Assembly (NCBI RefSeq): GCF_001424305.1
Contig: NZ_LMPD01000002.1
Span: 419,531-483,530, forward strand
Direction: 5' to 3'
DNA: 64,000 nucleotides
From: Pedobacter sp. Leaf176
GTDB taxonomy: Bacteria > Bacteroidota > Bacteroidia > Sphingobacteriales > Sphingobacteriaceae
The position numbers and the translations under genes were made by a program. The notes beneath the pieces are model-generated. The model had not been told where the DNA came from, searched no databases, and worked only from the letters and a program-made list of their open reading frames with translations. Below are positions 25,055 to 32,946 of this stretch, in pieces. The number at the start of each line of letters is the position of its first letter. The stretch's first letter is position 1.

Positions 25055-27313
25055 TCAGGCCATCAATGGTGTGTACCCTTCACTCTCAAACAACTCATCA
25101 AAATGGATGGGCAGTTTGTTAATCCTTTTTCCCGTGGCATGGAAGATCGCATTGGCAATGGCTGCTGGCATTGCGACCAGCCCGATTTCTCCTACCCCTT
25201 TAGATCCGAGCTCATTGATCATATCATCCTTTTCATCGGCAAAAATCACTTCGAGCTCACCGATATCCGCGTGCACGGGGATATGGTATTCGCCAAGGTT
25301 GGGGTTCATGTATTTGCCAAGTTTGGCATCCATGATCGTTTCTTCATAGAGCGCCTTGCTGATTCCCCAAACCATTGAGCCCAATACCTGGCTCCTTGCC
25401 GTTTTGGGATTGATAATTTTCCCCGCTGCAACGGCTGAAACGGCCCTCGAAACCGTGATGGTTTTCAGCTGCTGATCAACTTCTACTTCCACAAATGCAG
25501 CGCTATGGGTGCCCAGGCTATATTTTTTCAGCTTGAGCATATTGGGCATGGTCATCTTTTTTATCCGGATGGGCTTTTTGTTATGTATTACTAAATCGGC
25601 AAAAGAAACCCAGCTGCCATTAATACCAGCTATCCCTCCATTTTTAAGGCTTAGCTCCTCTTCGCTAACGCCTGCAAGTGAGGAATTTTTCATGCTTTTG
25701 GCGATTTTAAACAATTTCTTCTTCAAAAGTTTTGCCGCTACAATAATCGCTGATCCCGTAGATGCAGTCATAGCGGATCCTCCCTGAAACATCGAAAAAG
25801 GCTTCCTGCTATCGCCATAGCTGAAGGTGACCATGTCAATCGGGATTCCCAGTTCATCCGCAGCAATCTGTGTCATTACCGTCAGGGTTCCTGTACCAAT
25901 ATCAGTTACCGCATTGTTCACCGTAACCCGCCCGGATTTGTCCAGAACCATTTCAATCCTTGAGGGAAACTGGAACGCATCCCAAATTCCTGTCGCCATA
26001 CCATATCCAACCAGCTTGTTCCCCCTCTTCATGCTTCCAGGTTTGGGATTCCTTTTCTCCCAACCAAACTGTTCAGCCGCCTTCAGGTAGCATTGCCTCA
26101 ATTCCTTGCTGGTGTACGGTTTTCCGGTAGAAGGGTCCGTGTCTGTATAATTAATCAACCGGAGCTCAACCGGATCGATATCCAGTTTGTAAGAAAGTTC
26201 GTCCATGATACACTCAATGGCATGCATTGCTGTGGAGCCACCCGGTGCCCGCATGTCTACCGGTGTATACACATCCAGCGGAACGAGCTTATATTCGAAG
26301 AGCGTATTTGGTGCGGGATAGAGCTTATGGCTCCAGGTAGACACCACTTCGGTATAATCTTCAAACCTGGAAGTTTCCGAAATGGCCTGATGGGAAATAG
26401 CAGTTAGCCTACCGTTTACCTCGCTTGCAAAACGCAACCGCTGCACATTTGGTGGCCTGTGTCCAAAGGTAAACATCTGTGCTCTGTCCAGGGTTACCCT
26501 CACGTTCCGTTTCAAATGCATCGCGGCCATTACGCAGAGAAAAAGCTGGTACTGCGGTCTCAAGCCTGAGCCGAAAGCGCCTCCAACGTAGGGCGCCAGT
26601 ACGCGCACATCTTTGTAGTGCAATCCGAAGATATTGGCCACATAAAACTGGCTATTGATTGTCCCCTGGGTTTTGTCATAGATGGTCAGCTTCCCATCAC
26701 CCTCAAAAATAGTGGTCGTTGCAAATAGTTCAATTGGGTTGTGGTGCTCAGTGCCATGCTGGTAAGTGGAATCCACTTTTACAGGTGCCCGAGCATAGTC
26801 CTTCTCAAAATCGCCGGTTGGCGAAGGCGGTGGGGGCTTGAGCATTGTTGCCATTCCCTTTTTTGCATCCCTAGCCTTATCAATGTGGTCATCTAAACAG
26901 GTCTGGAATTCCTCACTTTTATAACTCACCTTAACAAGTGTCGATGCATATCTGGCCGTTTCAAAATCGTTGGCCAGCACCAGTGCAATCGGCTGCCCGT
27001 TGTAAACGATTTCATCATTATAAAGCGGTTTAAAAACGGTGCCCGGTGGCGCATCCATATCCGCATAAAAGAGGTCGAACCAGGGCAATTTCGGACGGTT
27101 TTCATGCGTAATCACCTCTACAACGCCTTCCAGTGCCAGCGCTACTGAAGAGTCGATCGTCAGAATTTTACCTGTGGTGATGGTGCTATTGACGACGTAG
27201 CCATAAAGCAGATTTTCTACATTATATTCGCCGGCATATTTCGCAGCGCCAGTTACTTTTAGTTTTCCTTCGAGCCTGCTGAGGGGCGTTCCGACTGTTC
27301 TGTTGTTTTCCAT
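25055..27313 (-). CDS. Xanthine-dehydrogenase-family molybdopterin-binding subunit
   Basis: A 752-residue large subunit of a molybdenum hydroxylase (xanthine oxidase/aldehyde oxidoreductase type). It opens with GTPLSRLEGKLKVTGAAKYAGEY, the family N-terminal motif, and has GGAFGSGLRPQ and the QGGSAMTASTGSA molybdopterin contacts. The catalytic glutamate is in the C-terminal GSKGVGEIGL. Overall length fits the PaoC/YagR-type subunit. No twin-arginine signal is seen, so a cytoplasmic enzyme is likely. It is third in a three-gene operon with an FAD subunit and a 2Fe-2S subunit. Substrates are probably aldehydes or N-heterocycles; the sequence does not decide. Confidence 0.9.
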   Translation of the reverse strand: MENNRTVGTPLSRLEGKLKVTGAAKYAGEYNVENLLYGYVVNSTITTGKILTIDSSVALALEGVVEVITHENRPKLPWFDLFYADMDAPPGTVFKPLYNDEIVYNGQPIALVLANDFETARYASTLVKVSYKSEEFQTCLDDHIDKARDAKKGMATMLKPPPPSPTGDFEKDYARAPVKVDSTYQHGTEHHNPIELFATTTIFEGDGKLTIYDKTQGTINSQFYVANIFGLHYKDVRVLAPYVGGAFGSGLRPQYQLFLCVMAAMHLKRNVRVTLDRAQMFTFGHRPPNVQRLRFASEVNGRLTAISHQAISETSRFEDYTEVVSTWSHKLYPAPNTLFEYKLVPLDVYTPVDMRAPGGSTAMHAIECIMDELSYKLDIDPVELRLINYTDTDPSTGKPYTSKELRQCYLKAAEQFGWEKRNPKPGSMKRGNKLVGYGMATGIWDAFQFPSRIEMVLDKSGRVTVNNAVTDIGTGTLTVMTQIAADELGIPIDMVTFSYGDSRKPFSMFQGGSAMTASTGSAIIVAAKLLKKKLFKIAKSMKNSSLAGVSEEELSLKNGGIAGINGSWVSFADLVIHNKKPIRIKKMTMPNMLKLKKYSLGTHSAAFVEVEVDQQLKTITVSRAVSAVAAGKIINPKTARSQVLGSMVWGISKALYEETIMDAKLGKYMNPNLGEYHIPVHADIGELEVIFADEKDDMINELGSKGVGEIGLVAMPAAIANAIFHATGKRINKLPIHFDELFESEGYTPLMA

Positions 27314-27329
27314 GTTGAATTTCTTTGGT

Positions 27330-28349
27330 CTATCTCGATGGGCCAGCGCCCGGTACTTGTGATGCCGGATCGAGCGCCATCAGGCAGTTTCGAATGATCG
27401 CTTTTTTCGCAAGTTCTATCTTAAAGTTATTGTATTTATAACCCTTAGCGCCTTTCAAAATGATATCGGCCGCTGTTGAAAAGCTTTCCTCCGTTGCAGG
27501 CTTACCCTTAAGGAAATCTTCCGCATCAACTGACCGCCAGGGCTTATGGGCAACCCCGCCAAGCGCAATCCTGGCAGAACTTATCCTGTTGCCATCCAAC
27601 GCAAGGCCGGTGGCTACAGAAACTAGGGCAAAAGCGTATGAATGCCTGTCTCTTAGTTTCAGGTAGGAATAGTGTTGCGCATATCCTTCCGGAGGAAGAT
27701 CTATCGAAGTAATCAGTTCGCCATGGGAAAGGTTGTTATCGATATCAGGTGTATCTCCCGGAAGTCTGTGGAAATCTGCAAAAGGAATACTTCTCTCCCC
27801 GGCTGGTCCTTGTACATTCACCACGGCATCAAGCGCGGCCAGTGCCACGCACATGTCGGAGGGAAAAACAGCAATACAGCAATCGCTGGCACCCAGGATT
27901 GCGTGTATGCGGTTATAACCTTCAATTGCACTACAGCCCGATCCAGGTTCCCGCTTATTGCAGGGTAAGTGGGGGTCGTAAAAATAATAGCACCGCGTGC
28001 GCTGAATCAGGTTGCCGCCATTAGTGGCCATGTTTCGGATCTGAGCAGAAGCCCCGGCCAGGATTGCCTTTGACAGCAATGGATACCTTTCTTCTATAAT
28101 GGAATGATAAGCTGTACGGGCATTGCTAAGTGTGGCACTTATCTGTATGCCGCCATCCTGTTTTTCTGTAATCCCATCTGAAGCATCAATATGGTTGATA
28201 TCCACCAGTAGTGCCGGATGGGTAATATCGTACTTCCATAAGTCAAGCAGGTTAGTTCCCCCGGCAAGGAAAAATGCGTTTTCATTCTGGGAAACCGATC
28301 GAATCGCTTCCTCGGTTGTGGCACTTTGCTGGAATTCAAAATCGTTCAT
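27330..28349 (-). CDS. Molybdenum hydroxylase FAD-binding subunit
   Basis: The start at 28349 gives MNDFEFQQSATTEEAI, and this ATG overlaps the stop codon of the 2Fe-2S gene in the ATGA arrangement, which argues for it over a longer start. The 339-residue protein has the FAD-contact motif LAGGTNLLDLWKYDI and the QIRNMATNGGNLIQRTRC motif, followed by a cluster of cysteines (CYYFYDPHLPCNKREPGSGC) that resembles the extra 4Fe-4S cluster site of PaoB/HcrB-like subunits. The C-terminal CO-dehydrogenase-flavoprotein domain is complete. It transfers electrons between the iron-sulphur and FAD centres. Confidence 0.9.
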   Translation of the reverse strand: MNDFEFQQSATTEEAIRSVSQNENAFFLAGGTNLLDLWKYDITHPALLVDINHIDASDGITEKQDGGIQISATLSNARTAYHSIIEERYPLLSKAILAGASAQIRNMATNGGNLIQRTRCYYFYDPHLPCNKREPGSGCSAIEGYNRIHAILGASDCCIAVFPSDMCVALAALDAVVNVQGPAGERSIPFADFHRLPGDTPDIDNNLSHGELITSIDLPPEGYAQHYSYLKLRDRHSYAFALVSVATGLALDGNRISSARIALGGVAHKPWRSVDAEDFLKGKPATEESFSTAADIILKGAKGYKYNNFKIELAKKAIIRNCLMALDPASQVPGAGPSR

Positions 28350-28852
28350 CGCCTGCCCTCCTTTACTTCCATAATCGCATCGATAATGCCTACGTTTGCT
28401 CCGCAACGGCAGAGATTTCCGCTCATGAGTTCTTTTACCTCCTCCCTGGAGTTCGCTTTACCTTCTTTTAAAAGACCAATTGCACTACAGATTTGTCCGG
28501 GTGTACAATAGCCACACTGGAAAGCGTCGTGATCGATAAAGGCCTGCTGGATAGGATGAAGTTCACCGTCTTCTGCAATCCCCTCTATGGTAGTCACTTC
28601 GGCGCCTTCTTTCATTACTGCCAGGGTGAGGCAACTTAATATACGCTCGCCATCGCAAAGTACCGTACATGCACCACACTGGCCATGGTCGCAGCCCTTT
28701 TTTGATCCGGTAAGGTCGAAGTGTTCCCTGCATAGGTCAAGCAGGGTTACCCATGGTTTTATGTTGATTGATACTGGTTTACCATTAATTTTAAGGCGGA
28801 GCGGCTTTATATTTCTGGAATTATAGGGCGTGGCGGGGCTTCGGGTTTCCAT
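28346..28852 (-). CDS. Molybdenum hydroxylase 2Fe-2S subunit
   Basis: A 168-residue small subunit. The plant-type 2Fe-2S cluster motif is GCDHGQCGACTV with a further cysteine in LSCLTLAV, and the second cluster is in FQCGYCTPGQI and NLCRCGAN. No twin-arginine motif precedes the first domain, so it probably stays in the cytoplasm, unlike the E. coli PaoA enzyme. It is the first gene of the operon and overlaps the FAD-subunit start by 4 nt. Length and motif spacing match CoxS/XdhC-class subunits. There is no molybdopterin cytosine-transferase or chaperone gene nearby, so maturation must come from elsewhere. Confidence 0.9.
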   Translation of the reverse strand: METRSPATPYNSRNIKPLRLKINGKPVSINIKPWVTLLDLCREHFDLTGSKKGCDHGQCGACTVLCDGERILSCLTLAVMKEGAEVTTIEGIAEDGELHPIQQAFIDHDAFQCGYCTPGQICSAIGLLKEGKANSREEVKELMSGNLCRCGANVGIIDAIMEVKEGRR

Positions 28853-29251
28853 AGGCTAAATCTGGTTTAAGTACTCAGATAACACGCCGGTAGAAAAATG
28901 GTTTAGGATAAAGACAAAATGGAATGGTTCTTAGCAGAGATGGAGTGCATTTCGGGAGTAATTAACCGACTTAGAGAACTTAAGCTCCTTCTTAGTTCAA
29001 AGTACGACCCCTTGGCCATCACTAAATAATTTAATGTGTGATGACATCTTGAGCCGATCCAAGTAAGTTAACACTACGGTTATGTAAATACGACATAATT
29101 AGAATTTGAACGGGATTAGCAAAAAACTGATGTATTTTTAAAGTAAGTTAGATAAACGTATACTAATAGTTAAGGGATTAGAAGCTTTTTGATTTAACAA
29201 ATCAATACCTAACCATACACTTTAAATTGTTCAAAAAAATATAGTATCCAT
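28853..29251. other. Intergenic region upstream of the molybdenum hydroxylase operon
   Basis: The 399-nt gap must contain the operon promoter. It is AT-rich from about 29000 on, marking the start of an AT-rich island. No gene, RNA or clear operator was recognised. Confidence 0.35.
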
Positions 29252-29515
29252 CTAGACCATTTTATCAAATCCTTCTCCAAAAAAATCGGTAAGGCTGATA
29301 TCCAACGCGGTGAGCACTTTTAGTAGCGATGTAAAACGAAAGTCTTCCCCATTCTCATATCTCCAAAGTTGCGTACGGCTAAGGTTACGTTTGAAGGCGA
29401 ACTTTTCATAATTAGGCTCACCCTTAGCTTCTCTTATAGACCGTATCCGGGCGCCAACCATTTTCAAAACTTGCTTCGCATTTTCAACCTCTTGATCATT
29501 TTTAACTCTTGTCAT
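29252..29515 (-). CDS. XRE-family helix-turn-helix regulator
   Basis: An 87-residue protein with one HTH_3 domain. Residues 20-75 contain RIRSIREAKGEPNYEKFAFKRNLSRTQLWRYENGEDFRFTSLLKVLTALDISLTDFF in a typical XRE order, where LSRTQLWRYENG includes the recognition helix and LTALDI the closing helix. There is no effector domain, so it may be a phage-type or toxin-antitoxin-type repressor. A set of four 14-bp direct repeats lies about 43-97 nt upstream of its start. It is the first gene at the left edge of the AT-rich island. Confidence 0.8.
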   Translation of the reverse strand: MTRVKNDQEVENAKQVLKMVGARIRSIREAKGEPNYEKFAFKRNLSRTQLWRYENGEDFRFTSLLKVLTALDISLTDFFGEGFDKMV

Positions 29516-29557
29516 GCAGTAAAGTAAATTAAAATGATGCGCTTTAGGTACCCCTAT

Positions 29558-29613
29558 TTAGAAACATCTTATTAGATACATCTATTAAGATACATCTAAT
29601 TAGAAACATAAAT
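29558..29613. repeat. Four tandem 14-bp direct repeats upstream of the XRE gene
   Basis: Units begin at 29558, 29572, 29586 and 29600: TTAGAAACATCTTA, TTAGATACATCTAT, TAAGATACATCTAA and TTAGAAACATAAAT. The common core is T(T/A)AGA(A/T)ACAT. The exact 14-nt spacing places the units 1.3 helical turns apart. An autoregulatory binding array for the XRE protein is likely; a plasmid-like iteron set is the other reading. Confidence 0.6.
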
Positions 29614-30233
29614 ATTATATTATCTGTTTTGTAGATATATTGAAAAAAAAGAAACCGAGGAAATTATGCATATTACTTTTCACGAGCTCATTTTTAGTAC
29701 CAGTTTTGTAATTCTTGGGAATTAATGGGTTTCAAGAAATTGAAAGACGGAGTTCTTATACGCGGAATAGTTGATCAATAATAAAGGGTTTAGCTATGCA
29801 TGGCTAGGAGAGCTAGTGCATACTTGAATAAGAAAGGATTGTTAAATTTGTTCAGCCAATGCCGGGAAATTCTGATTAATCTGTTGTAGCATTCATAGTA
29901 AAAAATCCTACACACATGGCCGTATGTTGGTTAACACTGTACATTTCTTTACTCAGGCTACCAGTCGAAATTACAGATTCTGTTGATCTAATGCTCGGCG
30001 AAATCTTTACCAGCCATCGGCAAACTGGTCATATTTTATATAATAGATTCGGCTCCTTTCAGCCTAAGGCAATTCCTATATTAAATCATATATAAGTATA
30101 ATTTTGTGTTATTACCTGCAAATTCATCAGGAAAAAGACATGTGAGGCGTAGCAGAGAGTTTAAATTCAGCTCCATTTTTGATTCGCTTAAACGCGAAAA
30201 AAAATCAGAAATTTAGCTTTGACAGCGATTTAC
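29614..30233. other. AT-rich region without a supported gene
   Basis: About 620 nt between the direct repeats and the next small gene. The only frames are short and broken. It may hold old gene remains, but I could not match any to a family. Confidence 0.35.
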
Positions 30234-30503
30234 TTAACTTTTCACGCCTTCAATTTTACCCTCTTCAATCAAAGTTTCTATGGCTCTAACCAATTCTATC
30301 AAACTGTCGAAAACTTCACTAACCTGCTCCTCGCCAATATCTAACTTTAAAAAGCCACTTTTATCATTTAATGCATAACCCTGAAATGCTTCCAACAGAG
30401 TCAGCTTTACCTTATCAATAGTGTGGGTGTTATAAAATGATTCGATCATTTGGGCAGGTGTTTTCGAATTTATATCTTCAAGGTTTGAATCAGACGTACT
30501 CAT
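30234..30503 (-). CDS. Small protein of unknown function
   Basis: An 89-residue acidic, helical protein with no membrane segment or known motif. Residues 15-60 (TPAQMIESFYNTHTIDKVKLTLLEAFQGYALNDKSG) suggest two helices and a short linker, and the C-terminus (EVFDSLIELVRAIETLIEEGKI) looks like a coiled-coil-prone helix. It stands alone in the AT-rich island. Codon use fits the AT-rich surroundings. It could be an accessory, plasmid or phage-derived gene; no claim on function. Confidence 0.5.
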   Translation of the reverse strand: MSTSDSNLEDINSKTPAQMIESFYNTHTIDKVKLTLLEAFQGYALNDKSGFLKLDIGEEQVSEVFDSLIELVRAIETLIEEGKIEGVKS

Positions 30504-30717
30504 AAATTGATTAATTTAGCGTATTTGTTGCTTAAAGTTAGTGCAAAATTCGACACTATTATAGCAAAACTCATTAAACGGCTTTTTTTCAAGCCATTGT
30601 ATAGGATGCAACCATCAGCGGTAGTTAAATCTAGGATTTTAGTAATATGATTGATGGGATTTTGATAGGGAAAAGTAATAAATAGAATCTTTATCGCGTT
30701 GAGCGCAGATTTTTTTT

Positions 30718-31069
30718 CTTAAAGAACTTGAAAAAACACGAGTAAAATCAATCAGATATTTGTCGGACGGCATTTTTACCAGACTCACCTTCACTTCATA
30801 GGGCACTTCATGGACAATACATGGATGAAATTCATGACTATGTCTTATGGAACTTTTTATCCCAAAGTCTTCTGTTTTATAACAATCCTTAAAAATGGGA
30901 AGCTATCGTAGGTAGTGCCAATTTTAGCAGCGCAGCATTCCGCATAAAATGAAAAAGGCGTATTGATCACAAGCGAAGACAGTGGCATCAATATGTGTCA
31001 CTAGATCAAGATCAATTAATCAAAACTTGGAACAACGCAAAAAAAATTGACACAACAATTTTGAACTAA
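30718..31069 (+). pseudogene. Broken phospholipase-D-like gene fragment
   Basis: The stretch holds scattered pieces that match a PLD-type domain: IRYLSDGIFT in one frame near 30757, IVGSANFSSAAFR at 30905-30943 in a second, NEKGVLITSEDSGIN just after it in a third, and LIKTWNNAKKID near the end. Frame changes and in-frame stops (TGA at 30950) separate them. The GSANFS-type motif followed by an NE pair is the most typical part of the PLD active-site region. Remains of a PLD nuclease or helicase-associated PLD protein are the likely origin, and the gene is no longer functional. Confidence 0.45.
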
Positions 31070-31320
31070 TATTGAAGGTGATCGGAAATACAACAGTCAA
31101 AAATAAATTCACTTTCGTGAATAGAAAATAAGCAAAATCTTTGCATAACTTATTTGAGCATTCCGATCATTTCTAGGAATATTTTGCAACTTCACTAAAA
31201 GGAAACTGTCCATTTTCACTTGTCGTTGAAATAGTTTTTTTTAGTTACCCATTACCACTCACGTATGATAGAAGTCTGACTGAACAGCATTAAGCTAGCA
31301 AAATACCAAATGAAAAATCT

Positions 31321-31575
31321 CTATTTAAAGGTCTCCTCAATAAAACGACTCATATTATTTAATTCGTCAACTTCTTTCGCAACTAATGACTCATCACGCT
31401 TCCTGAGCAACATGTCAACTTCTTTCCCAGTTATCATTCGGTATTTACCATTTTGGCTATCACCAATTTTACTCCTTAGAACTTTTTTAACCACCTTTTG
31501 CCCGTCACCAAGAACTACTAATCGGCGACCGCTTTTGGGAATTATTACATGCTTTTTACTACTATATTTTTTCAT
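31321..31575 (-). CDS. Small basic protein downstream of the zeta-like kinase
   Basis: An 84-residue, Lys/Arg-rich protein (MKKYSSKKHVIIPKSGRR at the start, helical C-terminus MLLRKRDESLVAKEVDELNN). Its ATG overlaps the stop of the kinase gene by the ATGA arrangement, so the two are translationally coupled. No family is recognised. Basic charge and a helical tail would fit nucleic-acid binding, an antitoxin-like partner, or a modifier of the kinase, but none of these is shown. It is the third gene of a compact operon in an AT-rich island. Confidence 0.6.
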   Translation of the reverse strand: MKKYSSKKHVIIPKSGRRLVVLGDGQKVVKKVLRSKIGDSQNGKYRMITGKEVDMLLRKRDESLVAKEVDELNNMSRFIEETFK

Positions 31576-32213
31576 AAAAATAAATTTACAGGACTATCAT
31601 CTGTTAAATTAGCACATTTCGGTCCATCACCATAGGGAACATCAGTCGAAACTTCGCCAAAACTTGCAAATAGTTCTGACTCTCGTTGTTTTGCGTAATA
31701 ATAATTTAGAGTAGGCTCGTTACTGTAGCAATCGAATATTAACCCCAATGGTACATATCGGTTAGTCTTAATATAACGTTCTATCGCTCTATGTGTTGCC
31801 TTTTGTCTGTCCAAATTAACCAAAATCAGATGAACCTCATAACCGGCAGAATTTTTTAAAGAATCAGCATATTTAATTAAAGAAACATAATCCTGCCCAA
31901 CTGTGGGATAAACAAAATTCATTCCTAATTTAATTACTTTTTCACTCAAAGTTTCAAAAGGCTGATCAATTGTCATTTTGCCTGGAAACACAATTCCACC
32001 AGATTCTGCATGAACCAAAGAGGCGCCACTCTTAAAACCACCAAATTCAGGCAGTTTTCTTTTAGCATAATCAGAGTCTAAGATAATCGCAGAATATTCA
32101 TCAGCGATTCGGTTTGCTATACCAGATTTACCTGATGCCGGGAGTCCGATTATTATAAAGGCTTTCTTTTGACTTCTAGCACCTCCAACCGGTATTGCGC
32201 CCCCTACCCCAAA
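31572..32213 (-). CDS. Zeta-toxin-like P-loop kinase, start codon uncertain
   Basis: The open frame (stop to stop, about 213 codons) contains the Walker A motif GLPASGKSGIAN near residue 24, IILDSDYAKRKLP as the next strand with an acidic pair, ESGGIVFPGKM, and the late arginine motif ATHRAIERYIKTNRYVP. This order matches zeta/PezT-type toxins that phosphorylate UDP-N-acetylglucosamine. No ATG or GTG lies upstream of the Walker A motif; TTG at 32016 would cut the P-loop off. Candidates are a non-standard ATA at 32193-32195 or a -1 frameshift from the upstream gene. The 3' end is coupled to the small basic protein. Confidence 0.7.
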   Translation of the reverse strand, partial: FGVGGAIPVGGARSQKKAFIIIGLPASGKSGIANRIADEYSAIILDSDYAKRKLPEFGGFKSGASLVHAESGGIVFPGKMTIDQPFETLSEKVIKLGMNFVYPTVGQDYVSLIKYADSLKNSAGYEVHLILVNLDRQKATHRAIERYIKTNRYVPLGLIFDCYSNEPTLNYYYAKQRESELFASFGEVSTDVPYGDGPKCANLTDDSPVNLFL

Positions 32214-32476
32214 TTAATTTTTTCGTCGTCCACTAGACGTTCGAGAGTTAATAATTCTTCGACTATTTTTGTCCTAAGTTGCCACCTGGATTCGTCCGTG
32301 GCATAGGCTGGCAATCTGTTCCTGCGACTCGAACTAGTTTGTTCATGCTCCGTAATAGTCATCAATTCCGCGTCAACAAAACTCCCTAGAAGGTTTTCAT
32401 CTATAGAATATTTAATCGCTTTAAAAAAATGGTCAAATGATTCCACATCATTTAGCCTGCGAGAGAAGTTACCCAT
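32204..32476 (-). CDS. Small protein upstream of the zeta-like kinase, possible antitoxin
   Basis: A 90-residue acidic protein, MGNFSRRLNDVESFDHFF at the start, a helical middle and an acidic C-terminus (EELLTLERLVDDEKINLG). It ends just inside the 5' part of the kinase frame, in the -1 relation. The last codons AAT TTG GGG and the stop TAG form a U UUG GGG heptamer immediately before the stop. In toxin-antitoxin pairs with zeta kinases the antitoxin is normally a small helical protein encoded just upstream, so this gene is a candidate. Not recognised by sequence. Confidence 0.55.
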   Translation of the reverse strand: MGNFSRRLNDVESFDHFFKAIKYSIDENLLGSFVDAELMTITEHEQTSSSRRNRLPAYATDESRWQLRTKIVEELLTLERLVDDEKINLG

Positions 32477-32573
32477 TTAAATTTTATACTTAAAGCATAA
32501 ATTTAGAAATTAACTCTAATAACTATGAGTGTATTTATAAACATATTAACATCATTTATGCTTCATTAAGAAT

Positions 32574-32812
32574 TTATTCTACGACTGTACGATTTTTCAA
32601 TAATGACCTTTTTGCATACGTTGGAATAGTAACATCTATAATATCAAAAACTTGTTTATACTTTCTTCAACGACGAGCTCTGCTTCATCGTTATATGGAT
32701 AGATTACTTTTGATTTAAGATCCTTTATGAATTCTCCGGAATATTTATGTAATCTTCTTCTAAAATATTTTCTTGCATTTATCTTAGCTCTTGCATAAAC
32801 GTTGAGAAGTAC
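32574..32812 (-). pseudogene. Decayed small gene, family unknown
   Basis: Two minus-strand pieces look coding and join with one frame change. The first (upstream, from about 32812) reads NVYARAKINARKYFRRRLHK and onward to VVEESINKF; the second, shifted by one base, reads VFDIIDVTIPTYAKRSLLKN to a TAA at 32574. No start codon precedes the first piece and a stop lies just before it. It seems to be the remains of a basic, helical protein, but I cannot name the family. Confidence 0.35.
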
Positions 32813-32946
32813 TTAATTGAAATTCTCGAGATCAATGCGATGCTCACATCGGAGTTCTCTATGTATGCTGATTGAATAAGTTTGGAAATAGGAAATCTAG
32901 TTCATCATTAATATAATGATAATAAACACAAAAAACTAACAATCAA

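Noticed and set aside
25071-28826. Several plus-strand frames of 80-105 codons over the molybdenum hydroxylase genes
   Set aside because: All are antisense to genes with complete cofactor motifs and none shows a domain.
31572-32018. Zeta-like kinase started at TTG 32016
   Set aside because: This start would remove the Walker A motif, so the longer open frame is used instead.
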